From Chara braunii (lineage: Eukaryota; Streptophyta; Charophyceae; Charales; Characeae), in the NCBI GenBank assembly GCA_003427395.1, contig BFEA01000005.1:6096658-6160657 (forward strand): a stretch of 64,000 nt of DNA, written 5' to 3'. The position numbers were made by a program, and so were the translations under genes. This document shows positions 1-11,966 of this stretch, in pieces (the first letter of the stretch is position 1; each line of letters opens with the position of its first letter). The notes below the pieces were generated by a model. It saw nothing but the letters and a program-made list of their open reading frames with translations. It was not told the DNA's origin and made no database searches.

Positions 1-411
1 GTGGGGTACAGATGCAGTTTTCCCAAAAACAAAACATGGGGATGACCACAAAATATTGATGAATGCATTACATGGAAATGGCTACCTTCCAGAAAGGTCA
101 TGGTCGGTTGTCACATACGCCAGAAGTGGGTGGCTATGGTTTCCTGGTAGTAAGGCACAATAGCTGTATGCTATTGATGTGAACTGCTGCAAGCAGCTTA
201 CGCATCTCGGGGGCTATGCTTAGGAAATGAACTAGAGAATGTTAGAAGAGCGCGGTACTATGAACCCTATCCCAACCGCTCAGTCCACCAATCAGAGAGC
301 TAAGCGAGACTGTTCTTCGTTTTATATCATAATCACAAACATCAGACCCAAAGCTTCCCGGAATGCAGAGTAAAACAAACGAAGCACAAGGTTGGTCATT
401 TTTGTGCGGTT
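1..411. other. unassigned left edge
   Basis: No convincing coding frame, RNA gene or repeat boundary is visible. It may be the tail of something beginning outside the window. Confidence 0.4.
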
Positions 412-434
412 GTGTATGTTGTGATCACACAAAG

Positions 435-510
<76 letters not shown>

Positions 511-689
511 AGAAGAAGAGGAAGAAGGAGACGAGCACCCACAAGCAGGAGGAGGGGGAGGAAGCAGAAGCAGAAGCAGAAGCAGAAGCGGAAGCGGAAG
601 CGGAAGCGGAAGCGGAAGAGGAAGAGGAAGAGGAAGAGGAAGAGGAAGAGGAGGAAGAAGAAGAGGAAGAGGAAGAGGAAGAAGAGGAA

Positions 690-724
<35 letters not shown>

Positions 725-856
725 AGAAGAAGAAGAAGAAGAAGAAGAAGAAGAAGAAGAAGAGGAGGAAGAAGAAGAGGAGGAAGAAGAAGAAGAAGAA
801 GAAGAAGAAGAAGAAGAAGAAGAAAGAAGAAGAAGAAGAAGAAGAAGAAGAAGAAG

Positions 857-897
<41 letters not shown>

Positions 898-957
898 GAG
901 GAAGAAGAAGAAGGGGCCAGACTGCGAGAGAGAGACAGATAGGCAAAGAGAGAGATA
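412..957. repeat. composite purine microsatellite
   Basis: A (GA)n block of about 70 bp is followed by GAAGCA/GAAGCG hexamers, GAGGAA hexamers, a long (GAA)n run and an (AAC)n run near 857-896. The successive motifs differ by single substitutions, which fits stepwise slippage. Open frames on both strands through it are translations of the repeat (poly-Arg/Lys/Glu or poly-Leu/Ser) and are not genes. Confidence 0.95.
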
Positions 958-2259
958 TGGACAGAGGCAGAGAAAGGGCCTATCTGACGGGAGCTGGCCA
1001 TGTTGTAGAAACAAATATAAGGGAAAGCATATACGAGAAGTAGTCATGTCCTGTCACTGTTTCCATTGTGAAATGTGTAGGCCATCACTTGTGGCCACAG
1101 CAAAGGGAAACAGGGGCGAGGAAAACAGTCATCCATCCAAGCTTCACCACAGATTTTGAGGCTATGCCATCCTTTTTTCTGCTCTGCAAACCTTATGGGG
1201 GTCTATGGCACATAATACGTAGAACTACTATTCACTCTACAAGAGTCTACATATTTTGGATCCCTAGAGGGAGGGATGGGGCACAAGTAGTAGACCTATT
1301 AGATCAGTGAAACTAGTTGAAATTCCAAAAATTCCAAATATTGAAACATGCAATTGCCAAATTTCCAGTCGAACAAGCAACAGAGAAAACATATATTCAC
1401 CAAATGTGAATACTGGATATATCATACACATGTGCACACCATTTTTCAGACTGGGTGAAAAGTGCTGGTGTGAATTTTTCCCTTACAACTGGAAATATAC
1501 ACACCGTTTTTCAGATTTGGCGAGCAGCAAAGCGAGTGGGAATGCCTAACAAATGCCCTCTGCATCGATCAGCAAAAATAACAATAAAAGAATGCTAAGA
1601 ATCAAGCATTGCCAATGCCGCAGCAGGTCTCCTACTCTCACTGCCACCTTCCTAAATGTATGTGACTGCAATTACGACCAAACCTGAATGCATCTGACCG
1701 CAATCACGTCCAGAGCTTAGTAGAAAGATTCCCAGCGTGAGTATGCCCTCAGTTTGAGCACCAATGACCTAGGTCCTGCCCGGCAACTGCCTAGCAATCC
1801 TGAATGTATTTGACCCAAGCTGGTGGCTAGATGCAGCCATAATAACCCGGCGATCTGTTGAGGGGAGAAGGCAGCTATTGAAACCAGGAATGTGTTAGAT
1901 GGCAATTTCGGTCCTTGACGATGGCCTTCACGCTCTTGTTGCCCTGCAGCCCATGCTTCTGGTGACATTATTGAGGATGACTATTCTGTGCTTGCTTTGA
2001 TGCTGGGGTGTCATGCATTCACCAACTCTTTCATTTCACATCAAGTCAAATGTATTCAATGACACTCATTCCTCATCGCACAGTTGTGGTGCTATTTGTG
2101 AGATTAGCTTGCCGAGCGGCCGGACCAGTCCTTCCATGTTTTGGTGTAGCCTGCCAACTCCTGACCTTGCTTTGGCCAGCTCTGCCTCACTCTGCCGACT
2201 TCTGATCCTGATGTGCCCTCGCCCTTCCCTCGCACCATGTCCTTCGGTCTGACCAACTA
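958..2259. other. unassigned intergenic sequence
   Basis: Short open frames only, with no recognisable domain, RNA gene or terminal repeats. Confidence 0.4.
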
Positions 2260-2364
2260 CCGTCTTCACCCGGATAGATCACCTGGTCATTATTGCTGCA
2301 CCTGGACTGAAAGCTCACCCCAATACAGCTGTAATGACTGGGCATTCTATTTGGGTGAAGACGG
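2260..2364. mobile_element. short foldback MITE, copy 1
   Basis: The ends form a perfect 12-bp inverted repeat (ccgtcttcaccc / gggtgaagacgg). The similarity continues inwards, so most of the 105 bp can fold into one hairpin. The centre (about 2286-2339) is clearly related to 3458-3510. No target duplication is obvious. It is non-autonomous and codes for nothing. Confidence 0.6.
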
Positions 2365-2736
2365 GAGTGCTTTCCAGTCACCCTGCGAGATTATGACACT
2401 CGGAACTACATGGCCCTTGTTACAACACGCTGCTGCTGACCGAGCAGTTCGTATAAAGTTATCCTGCCGATTACAACATGGCTAGTTGCTGCTGACTGAA
2501 CAGTGCTTTCAAGTTACACTGCAGGATTGCGCAGTTCGCAATGACAAGGGCCTGGGTACATCACGTCCAAGACTTGCACACATCTTGACGCACCTTCTTG
2601 TTGTTACAGGTGAACGGCGCGACCTCTGACCATCGAACAAGGAGTGGTTCAGAAAGCACTCCGTTGGTGCGTCCATGCTAGTGCTTTCCCGGATGCATTT
2701 GTTTTGCTTGGGACACTCGCTCAGCAGAGTAGTAGG

Positions 2737-2870
2737 GTGAGAATGCCCTGCATGAAGGGTTTTCGACGAACTTTGCCCCCTCCAACCACCAGTGCCCTTG
2801 TGCAGAAGGGGTGAGCATGCCCTGCATGCAGGGTTTTCCAGGAACTTTGCCCCCTCCGATCACCAGTTGC
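2737..2870. repeat. 74-bp tandem duplication
   Basis: Two adjacent copies (from 2737 and 2811) share the core GCCCTGCATG...AGGGTTTTC and ACTTTGCCCCCTCC...CACCAGT with a few substitutions. Function unknown. Confidence 0.8.
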
Positions 2871-3439
2871 TCATTATCTCTTCTTACATATACGCGGAGG
2901 TCACACTTTTGATGTGCTGGCCTGCTTGCTGGCATACAAGCAGCCAAGACCAACTCACTAGGAATCGAACGTATATGACCTGCCACAGACAAGGTGGATC
3001 AGTTAACCAATAGGTGAAGTGAGCTGGGATGGACATGAAGCCCCCTGAGGGACATTTCACCCCCCCACCTCATGGATGTACATCCGTGACCTTGTGAACC
3101 CAGACTCTACTCAACCCATGTGCCTTGCGGCACCGGCCAGACCTCAAACAAGCACTGCAAGGGTGTCGGACCGGCTCAAATTTTCCTTCAAGTAAAAATC
3201 ACCTGCAGGGGACTGGTGGTCGAAAAAAACACACAAATCTGTATGCAGCAATTTTTCATTGCAAGAACTCCCAAGAAGGGGTGCTCATCCCTTGTTGCTA
3301 CGTAGGCTGTGATCACAGGACAAGCTTTGTGACCCGCAGACAGAATGTCCCCCCTCTGCAGAACTCATGGGATACGGGCATCAGAGCGAAGATGTGAGGG
3401 AAAGGTACCGGACACAGGATTACGGTCTAAACCCACAAA
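2871..3439. other. unassigned sequence
   Basis: No gene or element recognised. Short frames lack any family signature. Confidence 0.35.
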
Positions 3440-3530
3440 AACAATGTACACTGTAAGGTCATTATGGCTGTATCTAGACTGAAAGTTGCCCCAAATACAG
3501 CTAAGATGGCAGTATATTCTATTCGGTTGA
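3440..3530. mobile_element. short foldback MITE, copy 2 (diverged)
   Basis: The core at 3458-3510 matches the core of the element at 2260-2364 at most positions, including GTCATTAT, GACTGAAAG and ATACAGCT. The outer arms are more decayed, so the ends are approximate. Confidence 0.45.
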
Positions 3531-4298
3531 TGACAGTAATCGCTTTGCAGGCAGAGAATGGCCTGCATCTGCACCCACAATGCGCTGCTGGCCACAGGCA
3601 TCTGAAGCGAAGACGAAGCGAGGGAAAGGTACCGGACAACACATACAGGATCATATGAGGTATTGGCTCAGCTTTGTTCATAGATCCTCAAGACTCAGTC
3701 AGACACATGCCTTCTCAGAGGGGACTTGGAGCTGTGTGGACTATCAGAATTCCCTTTCAGAGGCGACTGCAAGCTGTGTGGACTATCCCCGTCTCCTGCA
3801 TCTACAGTTGTCCTGGCAGGACTCGAACTCCTACTCCTTATAGTTTTCACACTCTCCTTTGCATTGAAACCTCTTCTCAGCTCCAATTCATCTGAGGCAA
3901 CCTTCTTAAAAATGTCCGTGCTCTTTTTGCCTGCTTGTTTGATGAGCGATGCTGTCTCCCCCATCATCTAAGGAACAGAAACGTTTTCAGACAAGAGGCG
4001 AACAAGAAAGTGCCTGTCAGTTTGCCAGTTTTTTTTTTTTCCCCCCTCCTTCATCGAGTTTGCTGGTTTCTTTTTCCCCCCTGAAGTTTGCTGGCTTCTA
4101 AAGCAGTCTTGGCTCAGAGTTCCTGCAGTTTTCCACACAGCCCATCCTGTTTCAGGCTGTTTGTCTTTTTTTTTCTTCTTCTTTTTCTTTTTCTTTTTTT
4201 TTCGGTGGAAGTTTGCGTTTCATTATATGAAAATCAAGGAGGCCGGGAATCCCTCCACATCTCAACCCGGGTACTGGGGCCATTACCCAGCTTTGGCT
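3531..4298. other. unassigned, T-rich in its second half
   Basis: Contains T- and TTC-rich tracts near 4030-4200. Nothing coding is supported. Confidence 0.35.
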
Positions 4299-4423
4299 GA
4301 TGCTGGAAACCGGGGTCAAGGTCCCACTTGCACGGATTAAGAGATTCTGGCCGTTGATCCTTGTTATCCACGGTCAATATGGCTTAATTCGTGTAAGTGG
4401 GACCTAGCCCCGGGTCCAGCATC
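4299..4423. mobile_element. foldback (inverted-repeat) MITE
   Basis: The two halves are long imperfect inverted repeats. GATGCTGG, CCGGGG, AGGTCCCACTT, CACG and ATTAAG occur in order on the left arm and in reverse complement on the right, ending CCAGCATC. The arms are about 55-60 bp around a short spacer. Hairpin-type non-autonomous element; the family is unknown. Confidence 0.65.
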
Positions 4424-5635
4424 ATGGAAGAACAGATGGTCCTGTCAACCTCAGTTCCTCAGTTCCTCAGTCCTGCTCTGGCTACTGAGTAGCCTAATCT
4501 CCTTATAAACCCTATACCCGAATCTGTCTTCTTCATTTTTCTAATCAATTTCTAAGTTTGAATAAACCTTGTCAAATTCTCATCATTTTGGCATTTTCCG
4601 TACAACACAGGTTTACCATAGCTGACACAATCGGAAAAGGGTAAGGTTAGTGGCGCCTTTGTGAAATATACAAGGACAACCATGCCCTCTCAACCCTTTA
4701 GAAAAAGTAACCCTCAGCAGCCAATACATTGCTCCTGAGTCCTAACCCTTTTAGTGCCAATTTTATGGACCTCCTAAATTTTTTTATTTTTATTTTTATT
4801 TTTATTTTTTTTTGTCGCGCACGTGCACGTGCACCACTCTCTCGCGCATGGCGCACAGCGTTCCGCGCTGCACTGCGCACCGTACCACTGTGCCGCAACT
4901 ATGGGACTCTTAAGTTGAATTCTTAACCCTTTCAGGGCCGACAAAGGGGACCACGGAGTTCCCAGTCACCCCAAAAGGGGTTAGAGGGCCAACCAAAAGG
5001 GCCCGCCCAGCCCTTTGGGGAAAATTGGGGCCAATAAACCTGCCAATCTTAGGGCACTGGAGAGCCGGGTCGTTCTAGAACTGGAAGAAGGACATTGCCG
5101 CTTATCAAGTCCAAAATGTCCCCCTCGTCAGAATGACCTGGAAGCCTGTTCCTTTTTTTTTTTTCCCCCGAAGCCTGTTCCATTGAGAATCAAGATCAGA
5201 TTATGTGCATGGACACCCAAAAAACATCAGCTTCCCTATACAACTAAAGGAATTAGCGGATCTTCCATGACCCTCTTTTTTTTTTTTTCAGTGGCCCGCT
5301 GGTCTGTGTCCCCCACCAGCAGAAGGTCTATTCACGTCGTGGGTTTGAGACGGCCCGACTGACAGTCTTGTGCCTCGTGCGTTTGACATGACGTGGGTGC
5401 ATTCGCGTCGACATCCATTTGAGATGAGGCGCGAGAAAGCATCCTGCAAGGGCACTTGATCCAGCTATCGGCCGTGGGAAAAAAATAGAGTAGAAACGTT
5501 TCTAGTCGGATGAATCCGCACGTTTCCTAAAATTGTGGCTTCTTAATGGGCACAACTCAGGAAGTACTGGTGGTTTAACATAGAGTGTTTGCGACGACCT
5601 CCCAGAATGGACAGCCGGGCGCTGTCTTCTGCCGC

Positions 5636-5637
<2 letters not shown>
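4424..5637. other. unassigned, with ATTTT microsatellite
   Basis: Holds an (ATTTT)n tract at about 4778-4815 and two AACCCTTTYAG-type stretches near 4744 and 4925 that could be ends of a decayed element. No gene seen. Confidence 0.35.

Positions 5638-5669
<32 letters not shown>
5638..5669. repeat. (GT)n microsatellite
   Basis: About 15 GT units lie just upstream of the purine minisatellite. Confidence 0.95.
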
Positions 5670-5671
<2 letters not shown>

Positions 5672-5689
5672 ACACGCAGTGAAAGATTC

Positions 5690-6905
5690 TGTCCATTTTC
5701 CATGGGAGGAGGAGAGGGAGGAGGAGGGGCAGGATGACGATCGGGAGGGGAAGGAGGAGGACGGGGAGGAGGATGAACAGGAGGACAACATACAGATGTT
5801 CGTGTAGCTCCCCATATTCCAGTGGAAGATTCATTCCATTTTGCGCGGGAGGAGAAATGGGAGGAGAAATGGGAGGAGGCGCGGGATAACGAACGGGAGG
5901 AAGGGAAGGAGGAGGACGGGGTGGACAATGGAGGAGCACCGCTTGCAGGAAAGACAAAGAAAAAAGGCTGTGGACAATGGAGGAGCACCGCTTGCAGGAA
6001 AGACAAAAAAAAAAGGCTGTGTATCTCCCCATGTTCCAGCGGAAGATTCATTCCATTTTTCACCGGAGGAGGATCGGGAGGAGAAGGAGCGAAGCGGGAG
6101 GAATGGAAGGAGGAGGACGGGGAGGATGACGGATAGGAGGAGCACCCGATGCAACAAAGACAAAAGAATATGGCTGTGTATCTCCCCATGCTCCAGCGGA
6201 AGATTCATTATGTTTTGGATGGAAAGAGGAGAGAGAGGAGGAGAGGCGGGATGGCGAGGGGGAGGAAGGGAAGGAGGAGGATGGGGAGGACGACGAACAA
6301 GAGGAGCACCGCATGCAGGAAAGACAAAAAAATCTGGTCGTGTATCTCACCATCGTCCAGCGGAAGATTCATTCCATTTTGCATGGGAGGAGGGGCGGGA
6401 TGACGAGCAGGTGGAGGGGAAGGAGGAGGACGGGGAGGACAATGAACAGGAAGACAAAAAATATGGCCGTGTATCTCCCCATGTTCCAGCGGAAGACTCA
6501 CTCCATTTTGCACGGGAGGAGGAGTGGGAGGAGGGGCGGGATGGCGAGCGGGAGGAGGGGAAGGAGGAGGATGGGGAGGACGACGAACAGGAGGAGAACA
6601 AGTGGCACGAGGAGTGCAGGGAGGAGGGGGAAGACAATGAGTGGGAGAAGGTGGACAATGAACGGGAGAAAGAGTGGCAGGAGGAGGAGCGCTATGAGGA
6701 GGGGCGGGAGGAGGAGGGGAGGGAGAGGTCGACGAACCGCGAGGAGGAATGCAAGGAGGGGGAAGACGATGAGCGGGAGAAGGCGGACGACAAACGGGAG
6801 GAGTGGCAGGAGAAGGAGCGCGACGAGGAGGGGGAAGACGACAGGCGGGAGGAGGAGCCGGAGTAAGATGAGTAGGAGGAGGAAAGGGAGGAGGAGAAGT
6901 GGTGT
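5690..6905. repeat. purine-rich minisatellite with conserved non-purine block
   Basis: A block close to CCAGCGGAAGATTCATTCC followed by ATTTTGCACGGGAGGAG recurs near 5819, 6038, 6194, 6357 and 6487. The copies are joined by GGAGGA-rich tracts of variable length, giving units of roughly 130-220 bp. Long open frames on both strands (up to 341 codons) are Arg/Glu/Gly or Pro/Ser repeat translations. I do not call them genes. Confidence 0.8.
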
Positions 6906-7994
6906 TTTCCTTTTCATGCCCTCGGCTACAGATGATCCTCTTCCTCTTTCCCGCCCCGTCCCCTCCATTTCCCTCTTCACCTCTCCTCCATCGTCTTATC
7001 GCATCCCCTCTGTTGGGCCGCAGAGATGTGGGTCCACTTGTTATTATAATATGACCCACTGTATTATTAATGAAGTTTATGCTTTGATTCTTGAAGAAAG
7101 AAAGAAAACAATGACCCACTCTATGCTCTCATTATGGCTGAAGGACCCTTAGACAGCGGCATTGATTGCTTCCTTTCGAGGAAGGATTTACTCTTTTTGA
7201 AAGGGACAATGTTGGAAGCTGAAACTCCTTTTTTTTCAATTAATCAACCATAGAGCGATGCAGGTTTCCAGGCCATGATTAACTTCTCTGTCCATTTGGT
7301 ACAATCAGCCCCGTAGGAAACCACCAACTCCTTTAAAATCACCACTACGCAGCAGGCCTTGGTATGCTATCACAGACGCACATAGACGCCATGGTTTCAA
7401 TGTGCGGCATCAGTCTGCATGCACCTGTGTTAGTTCACACTCAATGGGTAAAATGTCAGCCATGGCGAACTCGTGGTTGAACTGAGGGAAAGCTCGTGGA
7501 TTTTGGAAACGAACCCGACGATTGGATGCAACTCTGGCACACAACATCCATGAACCGACGCCATATTACTGATGCAGCCACACGAAGTGTTGAGAGAGAC
7601 CTTCAACATGTGATTTCCATACATGTTTGAAAATGAGTTGGGTTTATGTTTGAAAATGAGTTGGGTGGCGAGCCTGACAAGGCCCAGTACAATTCTGGTT
7701 TCTGGCAGCCCGACAGGGGTAAATCCGGGTCTCCTCTTGTCACTCCTTTGTGGACAAGGAGGCCTGGTGGTTTTATCCACTAGTACTTGTGGTGAATATC
7801 CTAGTCTCGTTCTTGATGTTAAGGAGGGCGCTGACAAAACCAGCAGCTATTTGTTTTTTTTTTTTTGTTTTTTTGGGAACAAGGCTCCAATCTATTCGTG
7901 GGGAGCAGCACGTGCTGGGAACCGGGCCCAGCGTCCCATATAGAAATTTACACAGAATTGATTGTCATTGGAACCTGGTGTGCTTTCAGGGCAG
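6906..7994. other. unassigned
   Basis: No gene supported. A 21-bp direct duplication (TTTGAAAATGAGTTGGGT) lies near 7628-7665, and a T-run near 7853-7876. Confidence 0.35.
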
Positions 7995-8685
7995 GAGCTC
8001 CCGGTTTCCAGGGTGGGAACTGGTATGGACTCCTGCTGTCCGGTCTGCGAATTGGTACCGGCTCCTGGTGTCCAGGGTACGAACTGGTATGGGCTCCCGA
8101 CGTCCAGGCTGGAACTCGAATGGGCCCCTGGTCTCCAGGCTTGGAACTGGGTTGACTTCTGGTGTCCAGGCTCGGAACTCATCTACTGTAGGCTCCTGGT
8201 GTCCAGGCTTAGAACTGGCATGGGATCCTGGTGTGGTCGGAACTGGAACGGGCTCCTGGTGTCCAGGCTGGGAACTGGTATGAGCTCCCACTCTGCGAAT
8301 TCGTATGGGCTCCCAATGTCGAGGCTGGGAACTGGTATGGGCCCCTGGTGTCCAGGCTAGGAACTGGGTTGGCTCCTGCTGTCCAGGCTCAGAACTGGCA
8401 TGGGATCCTGATGTCCAGGCTCGGAACTGATATGGGTCCCTGGTGTCCAGCCTTGCAACTGGTATGGGCTCCTGGTGTCCAGGCTTGCAACTGGTATGGG
8501 CTCCTGGTGTCCAGGCTTGCAACTGGTATGGGCTCCTGGTGTCCAGGCTTGGAAGTGGTATGGGCTCCTGGTTTCCAGCGACACTGGGAATTTGTATAGA
8601 CTACTGACGTGCGGGGTGGCAACTGATATGGGCTCCTGGTGTTTCGGTGCGGAACTGGTATGCGCTCCTCCTGTCCAGCCTTACT
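7995..8685. repeat. ~32-bp minisatellite array
   Basis: About 20 degenerate copies of a unit around GGCTCCTGGTGTCCAGGCT followed by NGGAACTGGTAT. The unit length is not a multiple of three, so the repeated Trp/Gly/Val frames shift between copies and are not a protein. Confidence 0.9.
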
Positions 8686-9311
8686 TCCCTCAACACCTAT
8701 GCCAGGATGCACGTCAATTTGTACACATTCCAAAAAACATAATGCACCTGGGCGACTGGAGGAACTGGAACAGCCAAGGCAAATTATAGAGGCCATTAAC
8801 CCGGACACTGTAAAGCATAACACCAGAGAAGTCCTCCTTGTAGAGACTGTATTGGAGGGAACATCCATTGTAGTGCTGCTTGACTTTTTGCAACTTCTGT
8901 ACGTGTTTTCTTGCGATGCTTACGATGATGCTTACGATGATGCTGACTGATGCATGTGCGTCGTGACTTCGCACGTCACAGCAAACCAACAAACCTCAAA
9001 AAGGAAAAAAAAAAACTAAAACAAAGAGAGAGCATAGACGAAAATATGTGGATTATGAACAAATACGGGTCGCCCAGGAAGGAAGGTGCAACGCTTAGTC
9101 TGGGGAGGCTACCTCCTACGGGGGATCCACCAAGTGGGCATTGGGCCAACCTGATTGTCATGGAGGGAGGCGTTCCTGCAAATGAGAAGGGGCCTGAAAT
9201 TCAAAGGAGGAAGTTTTGCGGCAGGCCCTGTGAAGCATGCTCAGAATAGTCCCAGCGATGCAAATGTAGCCAAAGGATCAGCCAAGTGATGATAAGGACC
9301 GAATGGACAAT
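8686..9311. other. unassigned flank of element 1
   Basis: Contains a small GATGCTTAC repeat near 8915-8945. Ends with CAAT, the left copy of the target duplication of element 1. Confidence 0.4.
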
Positions 9312-10319
9312 TGAAACGGTTTCACTCAGTTGACCCGACTTTGCAGACACAGAGATTCAATCCCCAGACCTGTGCCCGAACCCTGTACATTGAACCTGTG
9401 TGCTGAGTGAGATTTGATCCCTTGACCTATCCTATACCTGTGCATAGACCCAGTGACCTGAGTAGGATTCGATCCCTAGACCTGCCCTACGTCCGGACAG
9501 TAGGACTTGTCTGTAGGTCGGACAGTAGGACTTGTCTGTAGGTCGGACAGTAGGACTTGATCCCTAGGTCTGTAGATTAGGAGTTAGGTCTGTTACCGTT
9601 AGGCTTAGGAAGGTCTGTTCAAGAAGTCTCTATTTGAGTCTACTGACGCCTAGAGTCTGTCTGTAAGTCTGTAGGCTCTAGAAGGTCGTAGATCCCTGTA
9701 GGCCAGTCCAGTCAGCAAGTACCAGGGGTAGGGGCTGCACGTGGGGAAGGTTCTGGAGCACGCTGTGGGTTTCACACGTTTTGGCCCAGAAGGCCAAACG
9801 TCTGGAAACATCCCTGGGCCACACGTTTTGGCCCAGGCTCACAAGTTTTGAGGCAGGCCTGGGTGCCTCCAAAGAGGTATAAATAAAGAGGCAGCGTCCA
9901 GCCATTATTCATTCGCCTGTGTGCCATGTGGAAGAGCTGCCTTGGTATCTTGTGGGTGGAGGACTGCAGGTGCCCGGAGAAGTGGGCTGTGAAGAAGACA
10001 GCGGCCATAGCTAGGAGGAGGAAGACGACGGCGGCCATAGCCGCCCAGCTGTTAGTGCAGACAGCGTGTACAGAGTGTGTGTGTAACTGTGTAGCGTGGA
10101 CATTGAGGATGATCCTCGTACGTGTGTGCATGCGAGAGTGGGGGAGAGCGAGGCGGGTGGTAGAGACAGTGTTTGGCGGCCACAGCCGCAAGTTGTACAG
10201 TTGGTTCAGACTGAATTTAATACAAGTTCATTGTTGTTTCTGAGTTGGAAGAGTTCGGTTTTGCCATCAGTTCTCAAGTGTGCATGTTGTGAGCAAGTCC
10301 ATGGTCGAGTCTGATTGCA
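9312..10319 (+). repeat. 5' LTR of element 1
   Basis: 1008 bp, TG...CA, matching 18134-19084 along its length. A TATA box (tataaata, 9878-9885) precedes the conserved GAGGCAGCGTCCAGCC, the probable transcript start region. Three ~26-bp GTCGGACAGTAGGACTTG units near 9495-9570 are reduced to one in the 3' LTR. Confidence 0.93.
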
Positions 10320-10320
10320 T

Positions 10321-10332
10321 TGGTATCGGAGC
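10321..10332 (+). promoter_or_regulatory. primer binding site (iMet type)
   Basis: TGGTATCGGAGC lies one base after the 5' LTR. It differs from the usual plant iMet-tRNA PBS (TGGTATCAGAGC) at one position. It would prime minus-strand DNA synthesis. Confidence 0.85.
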
Positions 10333-10642
10333 TGGTACCCGTTGTCCACGCCGGCGGAGCTGCAGCAGCGAGTTGGAAGAAGGAAGAAGCCGCCATAGTC
10401 GGAGCTCGGCAGAGAGAGAGAGAGAGAGACAGAGAGAGAGAGAGAGGAGGGGGGACGGCAGCCATAGCTGCCAAGCTCGGGAAAGAAGACGACCAGCAAG
10501 AAGAAGAGATAGACGCAGAAAAAAGGAAGAAGAAAGTGACGAAGAGGGAGAAAAAGTCAGCCATAGCTGAGGTGAAGAAGACGAAGGTTTTGACAAAGAA
10601 GAAGGTCCACCATAGCCGGAAGGTTGGAGGGTTGGCTAGAAG

Positions 10643-10790
10643 AGTTGACCAACGTTGACCACGAGCGTTGACCGGGTGTTGACCAACGTTGACTGAGAGT
10701 TAACCAAGGGTGTTGACCGAAGTTGACCAGGGCATTGACCAGGAGCATTGACCGGCGAGTTGACCAAGACCGTTGACCGGAGCGTCGACC
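10643..10790 (+). promoter_or_regulatory. TTGACC (W-box-like) cluster in the leader
   Basis: Thirteen ~12-bp units with TTGAC at their core, eleven intact and two mutated (TTAACC, GTCGACC). TTGAC[CT] is the core bound by plant WRKY factors. Binding here is inference; the array may simply be a minisatellite. Confidence 0.5.
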
Positions 10791-11070
10791 CAGCTGGAGC
10801 AAGAAGATTACCCGTACTATCCTTCCAAGCCCTGGCCTATCCCCTTACCCCGTGGATGTGCACCTTCACCCTGGTACTTGCTGACGTCAAGTCTGTCAAG
10901 GTCAGTCAGTCATATCTCCCTGTCACTTCTGTCCAGGTCGTTAGGACTGTGATTGTGGTCATAGAATCGTAAGTCTAGCCCGAGTAGTGAATCAAGACCC
11001 CTCGATAGAATTTAACTTGTTCGGTCTACGTGTTGAGGCGCGGAATTGTTGTTGATTGTGCACCATCACC

Positions 11071-11911
11071 ATGGTGGACCTTAGGTTTGGAACTAGCACC
11101 ACCCGCTACAGCAAGGAGCAAGAGGAGAGAGCTGCCGCTATTCTGCGAGAGAGGAAGGAGAGAATGGAAAAGAGGGGGTTAATCAAGCAGGCCAAGATGC
11201 TGGCCCTGTTGGAGGAGCAAGAGGCGAAGAAGAAACAGATGGAGGAGGAGCTGAAAAAATGGACGAAGGAGCAGGAGGAGAAGATGGCAGCTATTCAAGC
11301 GGAGGTGGAAAAAGAAGAAGAAGACGAAAAACAGGTGGAAGAAAAAGTGCCATTGGTAAGGAGAAGAGGTGAAGCCAGCACACGTAAGGAGGAGAAGATT
11401 GAGAAGACAACAAAAGAATGGACCGCACACTTGGAGCTCGGGGAAGATAGGGAGGCAGAGTGGGCGATACCCCAAGAAGAGAGAGGCGACAAGAAGGGAA
11501 TTGGAGACAGAAAGGGATCCTGTTAGAAGAAGAGCGAAAGAAGAAGAACAACAGAGGGCATGGAAGTGGTGTTTGTCCCAATAGAAAGTTAGGCGTTTGG
11601 AGGCGGCGGAGCGAGCAGAAAGGGACCTGAAAGCGGCAGAGACTAGGATGGGGAAGATCAGGGCTGAGACCGAGTTAGCTACTAAGATTGAGACCCTGAC
11701 TCAAAGTGTAGCACATCACGAGCAAACACAGTACATCCGCAGCTTAGATGTAAAGACAGATAGAATACGTGCCGGATTTAAAGATTTTGCACGTGATATG
11801 ATGAAGTACTTGGTGGACCAGGTCCACCTGACAATTAGCAAGACAAAGGATTTCTGCACTGGCGCCATTGAAGGCGCAAAGTTAGCGGCTCCTAAGGAAG
11901 AGGAGCCAGCC
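11071..11911 (+). pseudogene. element 1 gag, N-terminal part
   Basis: Starts at ATG 11071 with a Lys/Glu-rich, strongly coiled-coil-forming region. The frame shifts at about 11480, there is a stop at 11582-11584, and it continues in the new frame to Glu-Glu-Pro-Ala at 11911. There the nested element begins. The same frame resumes at 13522 once the insertion and one CAGCC copy are removed. Structural protein of the particle; inactive here. Confidence 0.75.
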
Positions 11912-11966
11912 TATCGCATACTGCGCATCCACACGGGCCTGCAAGGCCCGACCAAACAAGTAAAAG

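Noticed and set aside
322-1047. Long open frames on both strands (up to 241 codons)
   Set aside because: They translate GA/GAA/AAC repeats into poly-Leu, poly-Ser or poly-Lys/Arg.
5502-7152. Several ORFs up to 341 codons, both strands
   Set aside because: Translations of a purine-rich minisatellite; composition and mutual overlap on both strands argue against coding.
7995-8685. CRISPR-like regular repeats
   Set aside because: Units are contiguous, degenerate and without unique spacers; this is a minisatellite in a eukaryote.
7986-8868. Pro/Ser/Thr-rich minus-strand ORFs (up to 178 codons)
   Set aside because: Shadows of the 32-bp repeat.
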